Origin: Christiangramia gaetbulicola
Lineage (GTDB): Bacteria; Bacteroidota; Bacteroidia; Flavobacteriales; Flavobacteriaceae
DNA: 64,000 nucleotides
Assembly: GCF_003054225.1 (NCBI RefSeq)
Contig: NZ_QBKQ01000003.1
Coordinates: 124,001 to 188,000 of the forward strand
Direction of reading: 5' to 3'
The position numbers were made by a program, and so were the translations under genes. The notes beneath the pieces are model-generated. The model made no database searches and was not told the origin of the DNA. It saw only the letters and a program-made list of their open reading frames with translations. Shown piece by piece: positions 55,255 through 64,000 of the stretch (positions are counted from its first letter, which is position 1; each line of letters opens with the position of its first letter).

Positions 55255-56072
55255 ACTGTCTTTCTTTTAACAGGTCTGTACATGAAGTACAATCCGGCAA
55301 TTACGAATGGGATACTTAGCCATTGGCCAGTATTTAAGAGCCAGTTCGCGCGTTCTCCTACCTGTGGTTCTTTAATAAATTCAATAAAGAATCTTACCGT
55401 CCATAGCAATACAAGGAACAGGCCAAATAGATATCCGCTCTTAAAGCGTTTTTCGGTTTTCCAGTACAGGAACCATAAAATGATAAAAATGGCCAGGTAA
55501 CAAGCCGATTCGTATAACTGGGCGGGATGTCTTGGGAAATCCTCTCCTAATTTTTCGAAAATAATTCCGTAATCTGAATTCGTAGGTTTTCCAATGATCT
55601 CTGAATTGATAAAATTTCCAATTCTAACGAATATAGCTCCACTGGCTACCGGTATCACGATCCTGTCCAGTATCCAAAGGACTGGTTTTTCAATGATCCT
55701 TTTGGAATAAAGGTACATCGCGATAATAATTCCTATGGCTGCACCATGACTGGCAAGACCTCTGAATCCAGTGAATTCAAATTCCGGTTCAAAACGAACC
55801 GGAAGGAAGATTTCTAACAGGTGATTTTGAAAATACTCCCAGTCATAGAAAATAACATGTCCTAATCTTGCTCCAATAAGCGTAGCTAACACCGTATAAA
55901 TGAATAAGGAATCTAGTTTTTCAACAGATATATTTTCCCTTGTATAAATAGCCTTCATGATATACCAGCCAAGGGTAAAGGCGATTAAAAACATTAAGCT
56001 GTAATAGTGAAGAGTGAAAAATCCTAGATCTAATCCTTCAGAGGGATTCCAGCGAATGGCATTAAGGAGCAT
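55251..56072 (-). CDS. lgt: Prolipoprotein diacylglyceryl transferase Lgt
   Basis: It transfers diacylglycerol from phosphatidylglycerol to the lipobox Cys of prolipoproteins in the inner membrane. The protein has 273 residues with about seven membrane helices. Signature segments are TLIGARLGHVIFYDWEYF, GFRGLASHGAAIGII (essential His region), VRIGNFINSEIIGKPT and RHPAQLYESACYL. All conserved residues expected of the HGA and RIGNF motifs are seen. It is followed by the overlapping DUF192 gene; yidD is 45 bases upstream on the same strand. Confidence 0.96.
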   Translation of the reverse strand: MLLNAIRWNPSEGLDLGFFTLHYYSLMFLIAFTLGWYIMKAIYTRENISVEKLDSLFIYTVLATLIGARLGHVIFYDWEYFQNHLLEIFLPVRFEPEFEFTGFRGLASHGAAIGIIIAMYLYSKRIIEKPVLWILDRIVIPVASGAIFVRIGNFINSEIIGKPTNSDYGIIFEKLGEDFPRHPAQLYESACYLAIFIILWFLYWKTEKRFKSGYLFGLFLVLLWTVRFFIEFIKEPQVGERANWLLNTGQWLSIPFVIAGLYFMYRPVKRKTV

Positions 56073-56117
56073 ACTAATAATTTTGATTAGGCGTAAATAT
56101 ACATATTTGCCTTTTCT

Positions 56118-56366
56118 TTAGCTCGTTTTGCTGCTGGATTTTCGGGGCACCGGGTCGTATCCCGAACCGCCCCAGGGGTGACATCTACTAATTCGTTTCA
56201 TCCCCATCCAGAAGCCTTTTACAGGCCCATGTAGCTCTATTGCTTCCAGCATATAACTGGAGCAGGTAGGCTGAAACCTGCACGAAGCAGGGGTAAGTGG
56301 AGATATGAATTTCTTGTAGAACTGAACAATAGCGGTCAATATGTTACTTAACCATCGGTTCAGCAT
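56118..56366 (-). CDS. yidD: Membrane protein insertion efficiency factor YidD
   Basis: A small protein of 82 residues that aids YidC-dependent membrane protein insertion. The family pattern is complete: an N-terminal amphipathic helix ([19 protein letters not shown]), three Cys in [15 protein letters not shown] and [14 protein letters not shown]. It sits 8 bases downstream of cysS on the same strand, in a run with lgt and folE that fits a housekeeping operon. Confidence 0.95.
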   Translation of the reverse strand: MLNRWLSNILTAIVQFYKKFISPLTPASCRFQPTCSSYMLEAIELHGPVKGFWMGMKRISRCHPWGGSGYDPVPRKSSSKTS

Positions 56367-56374
56367 AATAAGAT

Positions 56375-57859
56375 TTATTTTACAGAAAAGGTTGTGCCTT
56401 CTTTTCCGTCTTTTAATTGAATACCTATTTCCTGTAATTGATCTCTAATCTGATCGCTCAAAGCAAAATTCTTGTTGTTTCTTGCTTCAGCTCTTAATTT
56501 GATCAATAGTTCGATAGTTCCCGTAAGCTTTTCTTCACCATTTTCATTTTCTGAAACACCATCAAGTAGTCCAAGAATGTCAAACATAAAGGCATTCATG
56601 GTAGACTTTAAATCTTCCCTATCTGCCTCGGTGATGGTTACAGAACCTTCTTTAATACTGTTGATCGTTTTAACGGCATCAAAAAGTTTAGCTATGACGA
56701 TAGGACTATTGAAGTCATCGTTCATGGCGTCGTAGCATGACTGTTTCCAGCCTGCCAGATCAAAGCTGGTTTTATCTGAAACTGGAAGATCTTCAACCGA
56801 ATAATAAGCTTCCATAAGTCGGTTAAAGCCTTTTTCACTTCCAAGTAATGCTTCGCTTGAAAAATCAAGTATGCTTCGGTAATGTGCTTGCAGGATAAAG
56901 AATCTCACCACGTTCGGCGAAAATGCTTTGGTTAGAACATCGTTATTTCCAGTAAAGATCTGTTCCGGAAGAATAAAGTTACCGGTGCTTTTTGCCATTT
57001 TCTTACCGTTAAGGGTAAGCATGTTGGCATGCAACCAGTAGTTTACAGGAGATTTTCCGGTGGCAGCTTCTCCCTGGGCGATCTCACATTCGTGATGGGG
57101 GAACTTAAGGTCCATTCCGCCTCCATGAATATCGAATTCCTCTCCAAGGTATTTTGTGCTCATCACCGTACATTCAAGATGCCACCCAGGAAATCCGTCG
57201 CTCCAGGGAGATGGCCATCTCATAATATGTTGCGGCTCTGCTTTTTTCCAAAGTGCAAAATCCTGAGGATTTCTTTTATCGCTTTGTGCCTGGAGCTCTC
57301 GGGTGTTCGCGATCATATCTTCGATCGCTCTTCCGCTTAGTTTACCGTAAGTATGTTCTTTATTGAATTTTAATACATCAAAATACACTGACCCATTCGC
57401 TTCATAAGCAAACCCATTTTCTAGTATAGTCTTAATGATCTCGATCTGTTCAACTATATGTCCCGTGGCAGTGGGCTCGATACTTGGCGGCAGGTTATTG
57501 AATTTCTGTAAGATGTTATGGAAATCAACCGTATATTTTTGAACAACTTCCATAGGTTCGATCTGTTCGATCCTTGCCTTTTTGGAAATCCTGTCCTCTC
57601 CGCTGTCGGCATCGTTTTCAAGATGGCCTGCATCGGTAATATTTCTTACATAACGCACTTTATATCCAAGATGCTTCAGGTATCTAAAGACCAGGTCAAA
57701 TGATATGAAAGTCCGGCAATTACCTAAATGCACATTGCTGTATACGGTAGGTCCGCAAACATACATCCCTACATTTCCTTCGTTAATGGGCGTGAAAACT
57801 TCCTTTTCACCGCTCATGGAATTATAAAGTTTCAGGCTTTGTTCCTGGTAAAGCGCCAT
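56375..57859 (-). CDS. cysS: Cysteinyl-tRNA synthetase
   Basis: A class I tRNA synthetase charging tRNA-Cys. The protein has 494 residues with the zinc-binding Cys in [18 protein letters not shown] (HLGN is the HIGH-like motif), WHLECTVMS and [11 protein letters not shown] supplying further zinc ligands, and KMAKSTGN as the KMSKS loop. The C-terminal tRNA-binding region is present, so it is full length. folE lies 22 bases upstream on the same strand. Confidence 0.97.
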   Translation of the reverse strand: MALYQEQSLKLYNSMSGEKEVFTPINEGNVGMYVCGPTVYSNVHLGNCRTFISFDLVFRYLKHLGYKVRYVRNITDAGHLENDADSGEDRISKKARIEQIEPMEVVQKYTVDFHNILQKFNNLPPSIEPTATGHIVEQIEIIKTILENGFAYEANGSVYFDVLKFNKEHTYGKLSGRAIEDMIANTRELQAQSDKRNPQDFALWKKAEPQHIMRWPSPWSDGFPGWHLECTVMSTKYLGEEFDIHGGGMDLKFPHHECEIAQGEAATGKSPVNYWLHANMLTLNGKKMAKSTGNFILPEQIFTGNNDVLTKAFSPNVVRFFILQAHYRSILDFSSEALLGSEKGFNRLMEAYYSVEDLPVSDKTSFDLAGWKQSCYDAMNDDFNSPIVIAKLFDAVKTINSIKEGSVTITEADREDLKSTMNAFMFDILGLLDGVSENENGEEKLTGTIELLIKLRAEARNNKNFALSDQIRDQLQEIGIQLKDGKEGTTFSVK

Positions 57860-57881
57860 GTAATAAGTTGTTTATGATTTA

Positions 57882-58559
57882 TTAGAACGATGTGTCTAAT
57901 TTAATATAATCCAGAAATTCTCTTCTAACTTCTTTCTTTTTGAAAGCTCCGCCAAATTCACTGGTCACCGTGCTGCTTTCGATATCGCGTATTCCTCTGC
58001 TGTTTACACAAAGGTGCTTAGCATCAATTACGCAGGCAACATCTGGTGTTCCCAGAACATTCTGCAATTCGTGAACGATCTGCATGGTCATCCTTTCCTG
58101 AACCTGTGGTCTCTTTGCGAAATAGTCTACGATTCGGTTCATTTTTGAAAGACCAACTACGGTACCATTTGAAATATAGGCAACATGAGCCCTTCCAACT
58201 ATAGGTAATAAATGATGCTCACAGGTAGAATATACCGTGATATTCTTTTCTACCAGCATCTCGCCGTATTTGTATTTATTTTCAAAAGTAGAAGCTTTCG
58301 GCTTTCTTTTAGGATGAAGTCCGGCGAATATTTCGTTAACGAACATCTTAGCTACTCTAAGTGGAGTTCCTTTTAAACTGTCATCAGTAAGATCAAGACC
58401 TAATGTTTCAAGGATGTTCTTAACGTCCTCTTTTATAAGATCAACTTTCTCCTGATCTGTTTTTTCAAAAGCATCCTCTCTAAGAGGAGTATTTGCACTA
58501 CTGCTCGCGTGGGCATCGCCCATCTCTTCAATTTCGTTCAATATTTTGTCTATTTTCAT
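57882..58559 (-). CDS. folE: GTP cyclohydrolase I
   Basis: It converts GTP to 7,8-dihydroneopterin triphosphate, feeding folate and queuosine synthesis. The start is ATG 58559 (MKIDKILNEIEEM); a TTG four codons upstream is the alternative. The protein has about 225 residues, with a variable helical N-terminus and the catalytic core from about 55 on. The zinc and active-site region is STCEHHLLPIVGRAHVAYI (Cys and His ligands), followed by GLSKMNRIVDYFAKRPQVQERM and the second zinc Cys in DAKHLCVNSRG. The TATCTTTG -7 box is upstream. Confidence 0.96.
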   Translation of the reverse strand: MKIDKILNEIEEMGDAHASSSANTPLREDAFEKTDQEKVDLIKEDVKNILETLGLDLTDDSLKGTPLRVAKMFVNEIFAGLHPKRKPKASTFENKYKYGEMLVEKNITVYSTCEHHLLPIVGRAHVAYISNGTVVGLSKMNRIVDYFAKRPQVQERMTMQIVHELQNVLGTPDVACVIDAKHLCVNSRGIRDIESSTVTSEFGGAFKKKEVRREFLDYIKLDTSF

Positions 58560-58600
58560 GCTTTTTTGCAATAATAGTCGGTTAAAACCGTATTGGCTTG

Positions 58601-58608
58601 CAAAGATA
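58601..58608 (-). promoter_or_regulatory. Candidate -7 element (TATCTTTG) for folE-cysS-yidD-lgt run
   Basis: It matches TAnnTTTG on the minus strand and is identical to the rluF -7 box. The nearest CAA that could be a -33 is 26 bases away, longer than normal. Confidence 0.45.
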
Positions 58609-58707
58609 CATATTTATAAGCTTTTAGCAGTATTCAAAAATCAATAAGCCTGAAGGCTTTGTCTGCTTTATATTTTATATTTTGCGTTGGTTATGGTGAT
58701 GACGGGA

Positions 58708-60546
58708 ATGAAACCAATTTTAAACACATTATTACTGCTGGTATTTGGGGTTTTATCTAGTTACACGATAAATGCTCAGGGTTCCCTTTGTTCAGATATT
58801 GAACCTTTTTGTGCCGGCGAGGAACGTCTCACTTTTCCCAACTCCAACATGACCAATAGTACCCAGATCAATGGTGAGGTTGGGCCCGACTACGGCTGCC
58901 TTCTAAAACAACCTTATCCCGCCTGGTTTTTTTTACAGATCGAAGATTCAGGAAATCTTAATTTCAGAATTTCACAGGCTGAAAATCGAGATGGATCTGG
59001 TGCCCCACTGGACGTTGACTTTGTAGTCTGGGGTCCCTTTGAAAGAGGTGATGAGTACTGTAATGCCACTAGCCTTAATGCCAATAATATTGTTGACTGT
59101 AGTTATCTGGATAACGCCGTGGAGAATATGAGCATACCCAATGCCCAGGCGAATGAGATTTATGTGGTGGTCATTACCAATTTTCAGCAGTTACCTGGTT
59201 TTATAAGTCTGGAACAAACCAGTAGCCAGGGCTCTACAGATTGCTCCATACTCGATCTTGACCTGGGAAATATGATCTCCGTTTGTGATGAAAATGAATA
59301 TACCATCGATGGTACTACCGAAGAAGCTGGAAAATACGAATGGTTCGTTTTTAACGATTCAACTTCTCAATATGATCTCATTCCCGGAGAAGATGGACCT
59401 ACCTTAACCGTAACCACCTCCGGAAATTATAAATTGATCGTTACCGATGTTATTGAAAATAAAACCGAAGAGGATAATGTGACCGTTACTTTCTATGATA
59501 GCCCTGAGATCGGGGAGGTTGCGAATTTACCTGTTTGTGTTGATGGAGCCGAATTTGTTGATCTAAATGATCTCTCCGGCGATCTCTTAGCGCCCAATAC
59601 TGGAGAGAATTCCAATTATGAAATTTATTTTTATGAAACCCGGGAAGATATCGAAGCCGGGAACAGGATCACAAATGCGCAGGCTTTTCCTTTTGTAGAG
59701 GGTAAAACGATCTATGCTGAAGTGGTTGATAGTGATAGTGGTTGCAGATCTGAAGTAGAAGATTTTGAACTTAAGACCTTTGATTTTCCAGAATTCTCTC
59801 TGGCGGAAAATACCATTCTTTGCGTGGATGAGAATATGAATCTTCTAAAGACCATAAGCATTGGTAAAGACCTTGGGTCTGGTTATTTCTATGAATGGAA
59901 AGACGGCGAACAAATTATTAGTACAGAACCAGTTTTGGATTTGGAAGAATTACCAGAGAATTCAGAAATAAGCGTGACTATAGAGCACCCGGAATCTGGT
60001 TGTATGCTGGAATTTTTTACAAACACCATCGCGGTGGCCGGTCCTGAAAATGTTAGCATAGAAATTTCAGGCTCAGATTTTGGTGATGGGTACACCGTGG
60101 AGGCAAATACAGATGATTTTATAGGGAAAGATTTTGCGCTGTTGGTTTACAGGCTGGATAATGGAATGTGGCAGGATAGCAATATATTCAACTCAGTTAC
60201 TCCCGGTAGTCATACTGTGAGTGTGAGGGATCTTAATGGCTGTGGTGCAGCGACTAGCGATAGTTTTTTTCTAGTAGGGTATCCGCGGTTTTTTACGCCA
60301 AATTCAGATGGATATAACGATAACTGGAATTTAATTTCAGATAATAATATAAGTATTAAAAGGCTCTATATTTTTGACAGGTACGGTAAGCTTTTAACCC
60401 GATTAAATCCTTCAAATAAAGGGTGGGACGGTACTTATAACGGGAATGACCTCCCTGCAGACGATTATTGGTTCAGGGTTGAATTTGTAGATGAAAAAAC
60501 AGGGGAATATCAGGAATATATGTCCAACTTTACTTTGATGAGATAA
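58708..60546 (+). CDS. Secreted protein with type B (CHU_C) type IX secretion C-terminal domain
   Basis: About 610 residues. A signal peptide (cleavage near TINAQ-GS) is followed by a Cys-containing beta domain (about 25-180, with WFFLQIEDSGNLNFRI and DVDFVVWGPF), then Ig-like repeats (about 190-510). The last 85 residues form the gliding-motility-associated C-terminal domain: FFTPNSDGYNDNWNL, IFDRYGKLL, GWDGTYNGNDLPADDYWF. This domain directs export by the type IX system to the surface. I start at ATG 58708, which gives a normal signal peptide; ATG codons at 58693 and 58699 are possible. It probably acts as a surface adhesin or matrix protein. Confidence 0.92.
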   Translation: MKPILNTLLLLVFGVLSSYTINAQGSLCSDIEPFCAGEERLTFPNSNMTNSTQINGEVGPDYGCLLKQPYPAWFFLQIEDSGNLNFRISQAENRDGSGAPLDVDFVVWGPFERGDEYCNATSLNANNIVDCSYLDNAVENMSIPNAQANEIYVVVITNFQQLPGFISLEQTSSQGSTDCSILDLDLGNMISVCDENEYTIDGTTEEAGKYEWFVFNDSTSQYDLIPGEDGPTLTVTTSGNYKLIVTDVIENKTEEDNVTVTFYDSPEIGEVANLPVCVDGAEFVDLNDLSGDLLAPNTGENSNYEIYFYETREDIEAGNRITNAQAFPFVEGKTIYAEVVDSDSGCRSEVEDFELKTFDFPEFSLAENTILCVDENMNLLKTISIGKDLGSGYFYEWKDGEQIISTEPVLDLEELPENSEISVTIEHPESGCMLEFFTNTIAVAGPENVSIEISGSDFGDGYTVEANTDDFIGKDFALLVYRLDNGMWQDSNIFNSVTPGSHTVSVRDLNGCGAATSDSFFLVGYPRFFTPNSDGYNDNWNLISDNNISIKRLYIFDRYGKLLTRLNPSNKGWDGTYNGNDLPADDYWFRVEFVDEKTGEYQEYMSNFTLMR

Positions 60547-60582
60547 AAAAAAAGCGCCCTTTTAAGGCGCTTGGTTTTTTTA
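60545..60582. terminator. Bidirectional terminator between T9SS cargo gene and FadL-like gene
   Basis: AAGCGCC (60552-60558) and GGCGCTT (60566-60572) form the stem, with an A run to the left and a T run to the right. Confidence 0.88.
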
Positions 60583-60596
60583 TATATAAGATCATT

Positions 60597-62084
60597 TTAC
60601 AGTCCAAAAGTGAGTGAAAGAACAACATTAGAAAGGTCCCGGTCTAAAGTGGTCGTGTTTATGAAACTTGTGCTACCGTCTTTATAATTAGCATAGCTAT
60701 AAGCAAGGTCCACATTAAAATTACCAAAGCTATATCCAACACCTCCGGTATAACCGGTAAGATCTCCAACATTATTTTCGTCTTTGAACGGGCTCTCTTC
60801 AAATCTATATCCTGCTCTTAGGCTAAAATTGGAAATACGGTACTCACCACCAAATCTAAAAGTGGAGGCTGCCTGCATTTCTTCATCGATCGCATTATTA
60901 AGATCATAATATGAAATATCATAGTCTGAACTGTATTTCATATTAGAATAATCTTTCCAGCTGTAATCGAAACTTATCAATCCAGATTTCCCGAATAAAT
61001 AAGCGAAACTTCCATTGAACTTCGAAGGAAGTCTAAGTTGATAATCAGGATAAACGTTCACAATTTGCGGAGCAACTCTTACGAATTCATCAAATGAATT
61101 ATTAGATTCAAGATATTGCCTGGTTTCTTCTCTAAAGGTAAACCAGGTAGGGGAGTCATAGGTCAATCCCACTCTAATATTATCACTTACTTTGGCGATC
61201 CCTCCCAACTGAAATGAAAAACCATCTCCATTAGTAAATAGACTGTTTCCAAAGTAAACCTCGGTGGTCTCACTTCCGGTATTGCTATTAACCTCAGAAA
61301 ACTCAGTAGAATTTTCATAATTAATAAAATGAGAATTCAGGTTAAGACCTAAATACAGGAAGTCTTTGTATTGCGTTCCCGCATTAAAGGTAAATTTTCC
61401 GTTAAGACCGGTAGCGGCATATTGATATCGCTGATCAAATGTTCCCTGTTCTATAAGCGAATAATATTCAGTATTGTTGGGATCATCAACTTCAGCTTCA
61501 ATTACATATCCCTGATAACCAAGAAATGCCTGTTGAGCAGCAAAGCCGTAATTCTCTCCTAAGAATTGATAAAGGCTCGAAATGCTTTCATCATCCTGTA
61601 ATTGTAAAAGCTCCAGTGGAACTCCGTCTGCATAACCTAGGAAATACTGATCTAAAGAATTGGATGAATTTCCACGAACATCAAATCTTTCATCATAATT
61701 TGATTCTGTACTGTAATTAAGTCCTAAGGAAAATTTTCGCCAGTCGCTATCTGCGTTATCTCTAAATACAAAAACTCCACCGGCGTTGGAAAGGTCGAAG
61801 TCGTCCTCTTCACTGCGACTTGTCCCATCATTAAATCTGATGCTATTCTCCAGGTCCCTGTAATTTAAGGTCATGGAAGCACTGCTAGATAGAAATACCG
61901 CAGAAGAAGCCGGGTTAAGGGTCATTGCAGAAATATCTCCTCCCAAAGCGCCAAATGCACCGCTCATTGCCATAAACCTGGCTGTTCCAGATAATTCGTT
62001 GTTAGAATAGCGGTAGGCATCTCGAAGATCCTGGGCCTGTATAGAAAGGGTGGTTATAAAAAGTAAGAATAGAATTCTTTTCAT
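60597..62084 (-). CDS. OmpP1/FadL-family outer-membrane protein
   Basis: A 495-residue outer-membrane barrel with a signal peptide cleaved near SIQAQ-DL. The opening GTARFMAMSGAFGALGGD, then SAMTLNPASSAVF, matches the FadL hatch region, where the N-terminus plugs the barrel. The C-terminus ends SNVVLSLTFGL. FadL relatives carry hydrophobic compounds across the outer membrane; in flavobacteria they are sometimes labelled hemin receptor without firm support. The gene lies downstream of the Gly/Ser-rich lipoprotein gene on the same strand but a terminator separates them. Confidence 0.87.
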   Translation of the reverse strand: MKRILFLLFITTLSIQAQDLRDAYRYSNNELSGTARFMAMSGAFGALGGDISAMTLNPASSAVFLSSSASMTLNYRDLENSIRFNDGTSRSEEDDFDLSNAGGVFVFRDNADSDWRKFSLGLNYSTESNYDERFDVRGNSSNSLDQYFLGYADGVPLELLQLQDDESISSLYQFLGENYGFAAQQAFLGYQGYVIEAEVDDPNNTEYYSLIEQGTFDQRYQYAATGLNGKFTFNAGTQYKDFLYLGLNLNSHFINYENSTEFSEVNSNTGSETTEVYFGNSLFTNGDGFSFQLGGIAKVSDNIRVGLTYDSPTWFTFREETRQYLESNNSFDEFVRVAPQIVNVYPDYQLRLPSKFNGSFAYLFGKSGLISFDYSWKDYSNMKYSSDYDISYYDLNNAIDEEMQAASTFRFGGEYRISNFSLRAGYRFEESPFKDENNVGDLTGYTGGVGYSFGNFNVDLAYSYANYKDGSTSFINTTTLDRDLSNVVLSLTFGL

Positions 62085-62106
62085 TGCTTGAAAACTTTGT
62101 GTTTAT

Positions 62107-62141
62107 AAAAAAACCTCACAGGATGGATTCCCGTAAGGTTT
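62107..62141 (-). terminator. Terminator of the low-complexity lipoprotein gene
   Basis: On the minus strand, AAACCT...AGGTTTTTTT (62141 down to 62107) forms an interrupted stem followed by T residues. Confidence 0.75.
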
Positions 62142-62161
62142 GATCTAAAATATCATTTTAA

Positions 62162-63244
62162 TTATCGGTTACCGCCTCTGCCGCCACCTCTGGATGATCC
62201 TCCAGAACTTCTGCCGCCACCGCCGGAACCTCTACTTGAACTTCCTGAGCTTCTCATTGAGCCGGAACTTGACCTGGTCGAGCTGCTGCTTCTGGTTGAA
62301 GGTGAAGACCTGTAAGTTCTGCTGCTACTCTGGCTTGAGCGTGAATAAACAGGAGAACTACTGCTTCTACTGGTTCTGTAACTTCCTGAACCTTCAGCTC
62401 TCCTTGTACTTCTGGTATAGGTTCTGGAATTATCTGTAACTCCTCTTTGTACTCTAGAAGCACGAGAAGATGATTCTGAACTTCTTATGTTTCTAATACT
62501 TCTGGAGTAAGAACTTCTTCTGTCACTTACATCTCTGTAACTGGATTGTGAATTTCTTCTTCCTCGGTTATAAGCTATATTATCGTTATAATAGTGGTAA
62601 TGGTTGTAGCGCCATGGGGAGTAAAATCCTCCGTAACCCCATCCGTATCCGTAAGGGTATCCAAAGCCAATGCCAAATCCAAAACCTCCATAGCCCCATC
62701 CGGCAGCCCATCCTGGTCCCCATCCGGCGCCCCAAGGGCCCCATCCAGGAAAGAAAGGATCCCAGAACGGATCATAAAATCCGCCCCAGCCTGGTCCCCA
62801 GCCATATCCATATCCCCATCTCCATGGAGAATAGAATCCGCCGAAGCCAGTATTGATTATATTAATTGAGTAGGTGTCCGGATCTTCTCCCCAGGGAGCG
62901 TTACCGCCTACATAAGCGACATCACCACCAACTTCAGAATAATTTTCATATCCATCATTAGAACTATAACTGTCTACGTCTGTAAAAACTTCATTATCCA
63001 GTACCTCTCCAACCATTTGAGATTGTTGGGCAAATAGGTTTTTATAATAGGTGCTATTATTGTTTGGCTTTACTTCATTCGCTTCTGGATCTTCCTGTTC
63101 CCAGATACCCGGTCTTGACTCTCCGTAAATGCCATCGGCCTCATATCCCGAATATTGGTAAGAACCACAGGATGCCAATGCGAAAAGAACCACCGGTACG
63201 AACAAGAGGTTCAGTTTATTTCGTAAGGTGTAGTAAAGTTTCAT
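62162..63244 (-). CDS. Low-complexity lipoprotein with Gly/aromatic core and Ser/Arg/Gly tail
   Basis: A 360-residue lipoprotein (lipobox LASC, Cys about 26) with three zones. Residues about 27-130 are a Tyr/Asn/Glu-rich acidic part. Residues about 130-225 are Gly, Trp, Tyr and Phe rich, bounded by two copies of GGFYSPWR. Residues about 226-360 are Ser/Arg-rich (SSRASRV, RSSSSTRSSSGS) and end in Gly/Arg (RGGGRGGNR). No catalytic motif is seen. Codons in the last two zones are highly repetitive, which creates long spurious frames on both strands. It is transcribed away from proS. I cannot assign a function; envelope location is inferred from the lipobox. Confidence 0.8.
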   Translation of the reverse strand: MKLYYTLRNKLNLLFVPVVLFALASCGSYQYSGYEADGIYGESRPGIWEQEDPEANEVKPNNNSTYYKNLFAQQSQMVGEVLDNEVFTDVDSYSSNDGYENYSEVGGDVAYVGGNAPWGEDPDTYSINIINTGFGGFYSPWRWGYGYGWGPGWGGFYDPFWDPFFPGWGPWGAGWGPGWAAGWGYGGFGFGIGFGYPYGYGWGYGGFYSPWRYNHYHYYNDNIAYNRGRRNSQSSYRDVSDRRSSYSRSIRNIRSSESSSRASRVQRGVTDNSRTYTRSTRRAEGSGSYRTSRSSSSPVYSRSSQSSSRTYRSSPSTRSSSSTRSSSGSMRSSGSSSRGSGGGGRSSGGSSRGGGRGGNR

Positions 63245-63259
63245 TGGTAATTGTTTTTA

Positions 63260-63290
63260 TTGTTGGGCATCCTAAAAATGCCTAGTTTTG
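63260..63290 (+). promoter_or_regulatory. Candidate proS promoter (TTG-N20-TAGTTTTG)
   Basis: TTG at 63260-63262 and TAGTTTTG at 63283-63290 have 20-base spacing and match the Bacteroidetes consensus. The leader would be about 54 bases. A near-palindrome TTAGTATACACTAA (about 63300-63313) lies close after the predicted start point. Confidence 0.55.
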
Positions 63291-63344
63291 CCCGAACGGT
63301 TAGTATACACTAATGGTAAAAGTTACAAGTTTTATGCCAAATAA

Positions 63345-64000
<656 letters not shown>

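Noticed and set aside
62575-62869. Long open frames on both strands inside the Gly/aromatic lipoprotein gene
   Set aside because: They are by-products of repeated GGN, TGG and TAY codons; the true gene has a lipobox signal peptide, a terminator and a normal start, and the shadows have none.

Overview
The window is ordinary chromosomal core DNA from a member of the Bacteroidota, most likely a marine Flavobacteriaceae of the Gramella/Christiangramia type. The genus is my inference from recalled protein similarity; the family rests on what is in the sequence. That includes gliding genes gldB and gldC, a SusC/SusD pair, a protein with a type IX secretion type B C-terminal domain, fused secDF, archaeal/eukaryote-type ProRS, and repeated promoters of the Bacteroidetes form TTG-N19-21-TAnnTTTG. 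I see no rRNA, tRNA, CRISPR array, insertion sequence, prophage or defence island. Gene density is high and no gene-free stretch exceeds about 290 bases.

Layout. 1-4127: ffh (5' end cut by the window edge) and folD, then on the minus strand a DUF1232 protein, an AI-2E-family permease and a VOC protein. 4240-7652: rluF faces an ECF sigma operon (sigma factor, one-pass membrane protein, outer-membrane barrel) that appears to carry an ECF-type promoter of its own. 7764-14407: dnaG with an atypical zinc region, a response regulator with an atypical receiver, nadE, gldB-gldC plus a small CxxC protein, engB and an alpha/beta hydrolase. 14615-30248: a complete-looking division and cell-wall (dcw) operon in the order mraZ, rsmH, ftsL, ftsI, murE, mraY, murD, ftsW, murG, murC, ftsQ, ftsA, ftsZ, preceded by a four-copy MraZ operator. 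The genes are nearly all touching, except for a REP-like palindrome between murD and ftsW, and a strong terminator follows ftsZ.

30319-43380: small envelope proteins, a HerA/DUF853 ATPase, then a group of genes that act on or resemble enzymes of peptidoglycan: a class A beta-lactamase-like lipoprotein, an LD-carboxypeptidase, a PBP4-type carboxypeptidase, a SusC/SusD pair, an N-acetylmuramoyl-L-alanine amidase and an M14 metallocarboxypeptidase. 43448-54757: queE, a DUF2911 protein, asnB, gyrB, a barrel protein, mdh, secDF and a membrane protein, mostly separate transcription units, several closed by clear rho-independent terminators. 54754-58559: a minus-strand run of DUF192 lipoprotein, lgt, yidD, cysS and folE. 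58708-64000: a type B T9SS cargo protein, a FadL-like outer-membrane protein, an unusual Gly/aromatic and Ser/Arg-rich lipoprotein, and the first 650 bases of proS.

No single locus is plainly a new system. The most promising leads are the SusCD/peptidoglycan-enzyme cluster, the response regulator with Glu in place of the phosphoacceptor Asp, the ECF sigma/membrane/barrel operon with a self-type promoter, the zinc-ligand-free primase and the low-complexity lipoprotein beside proS.
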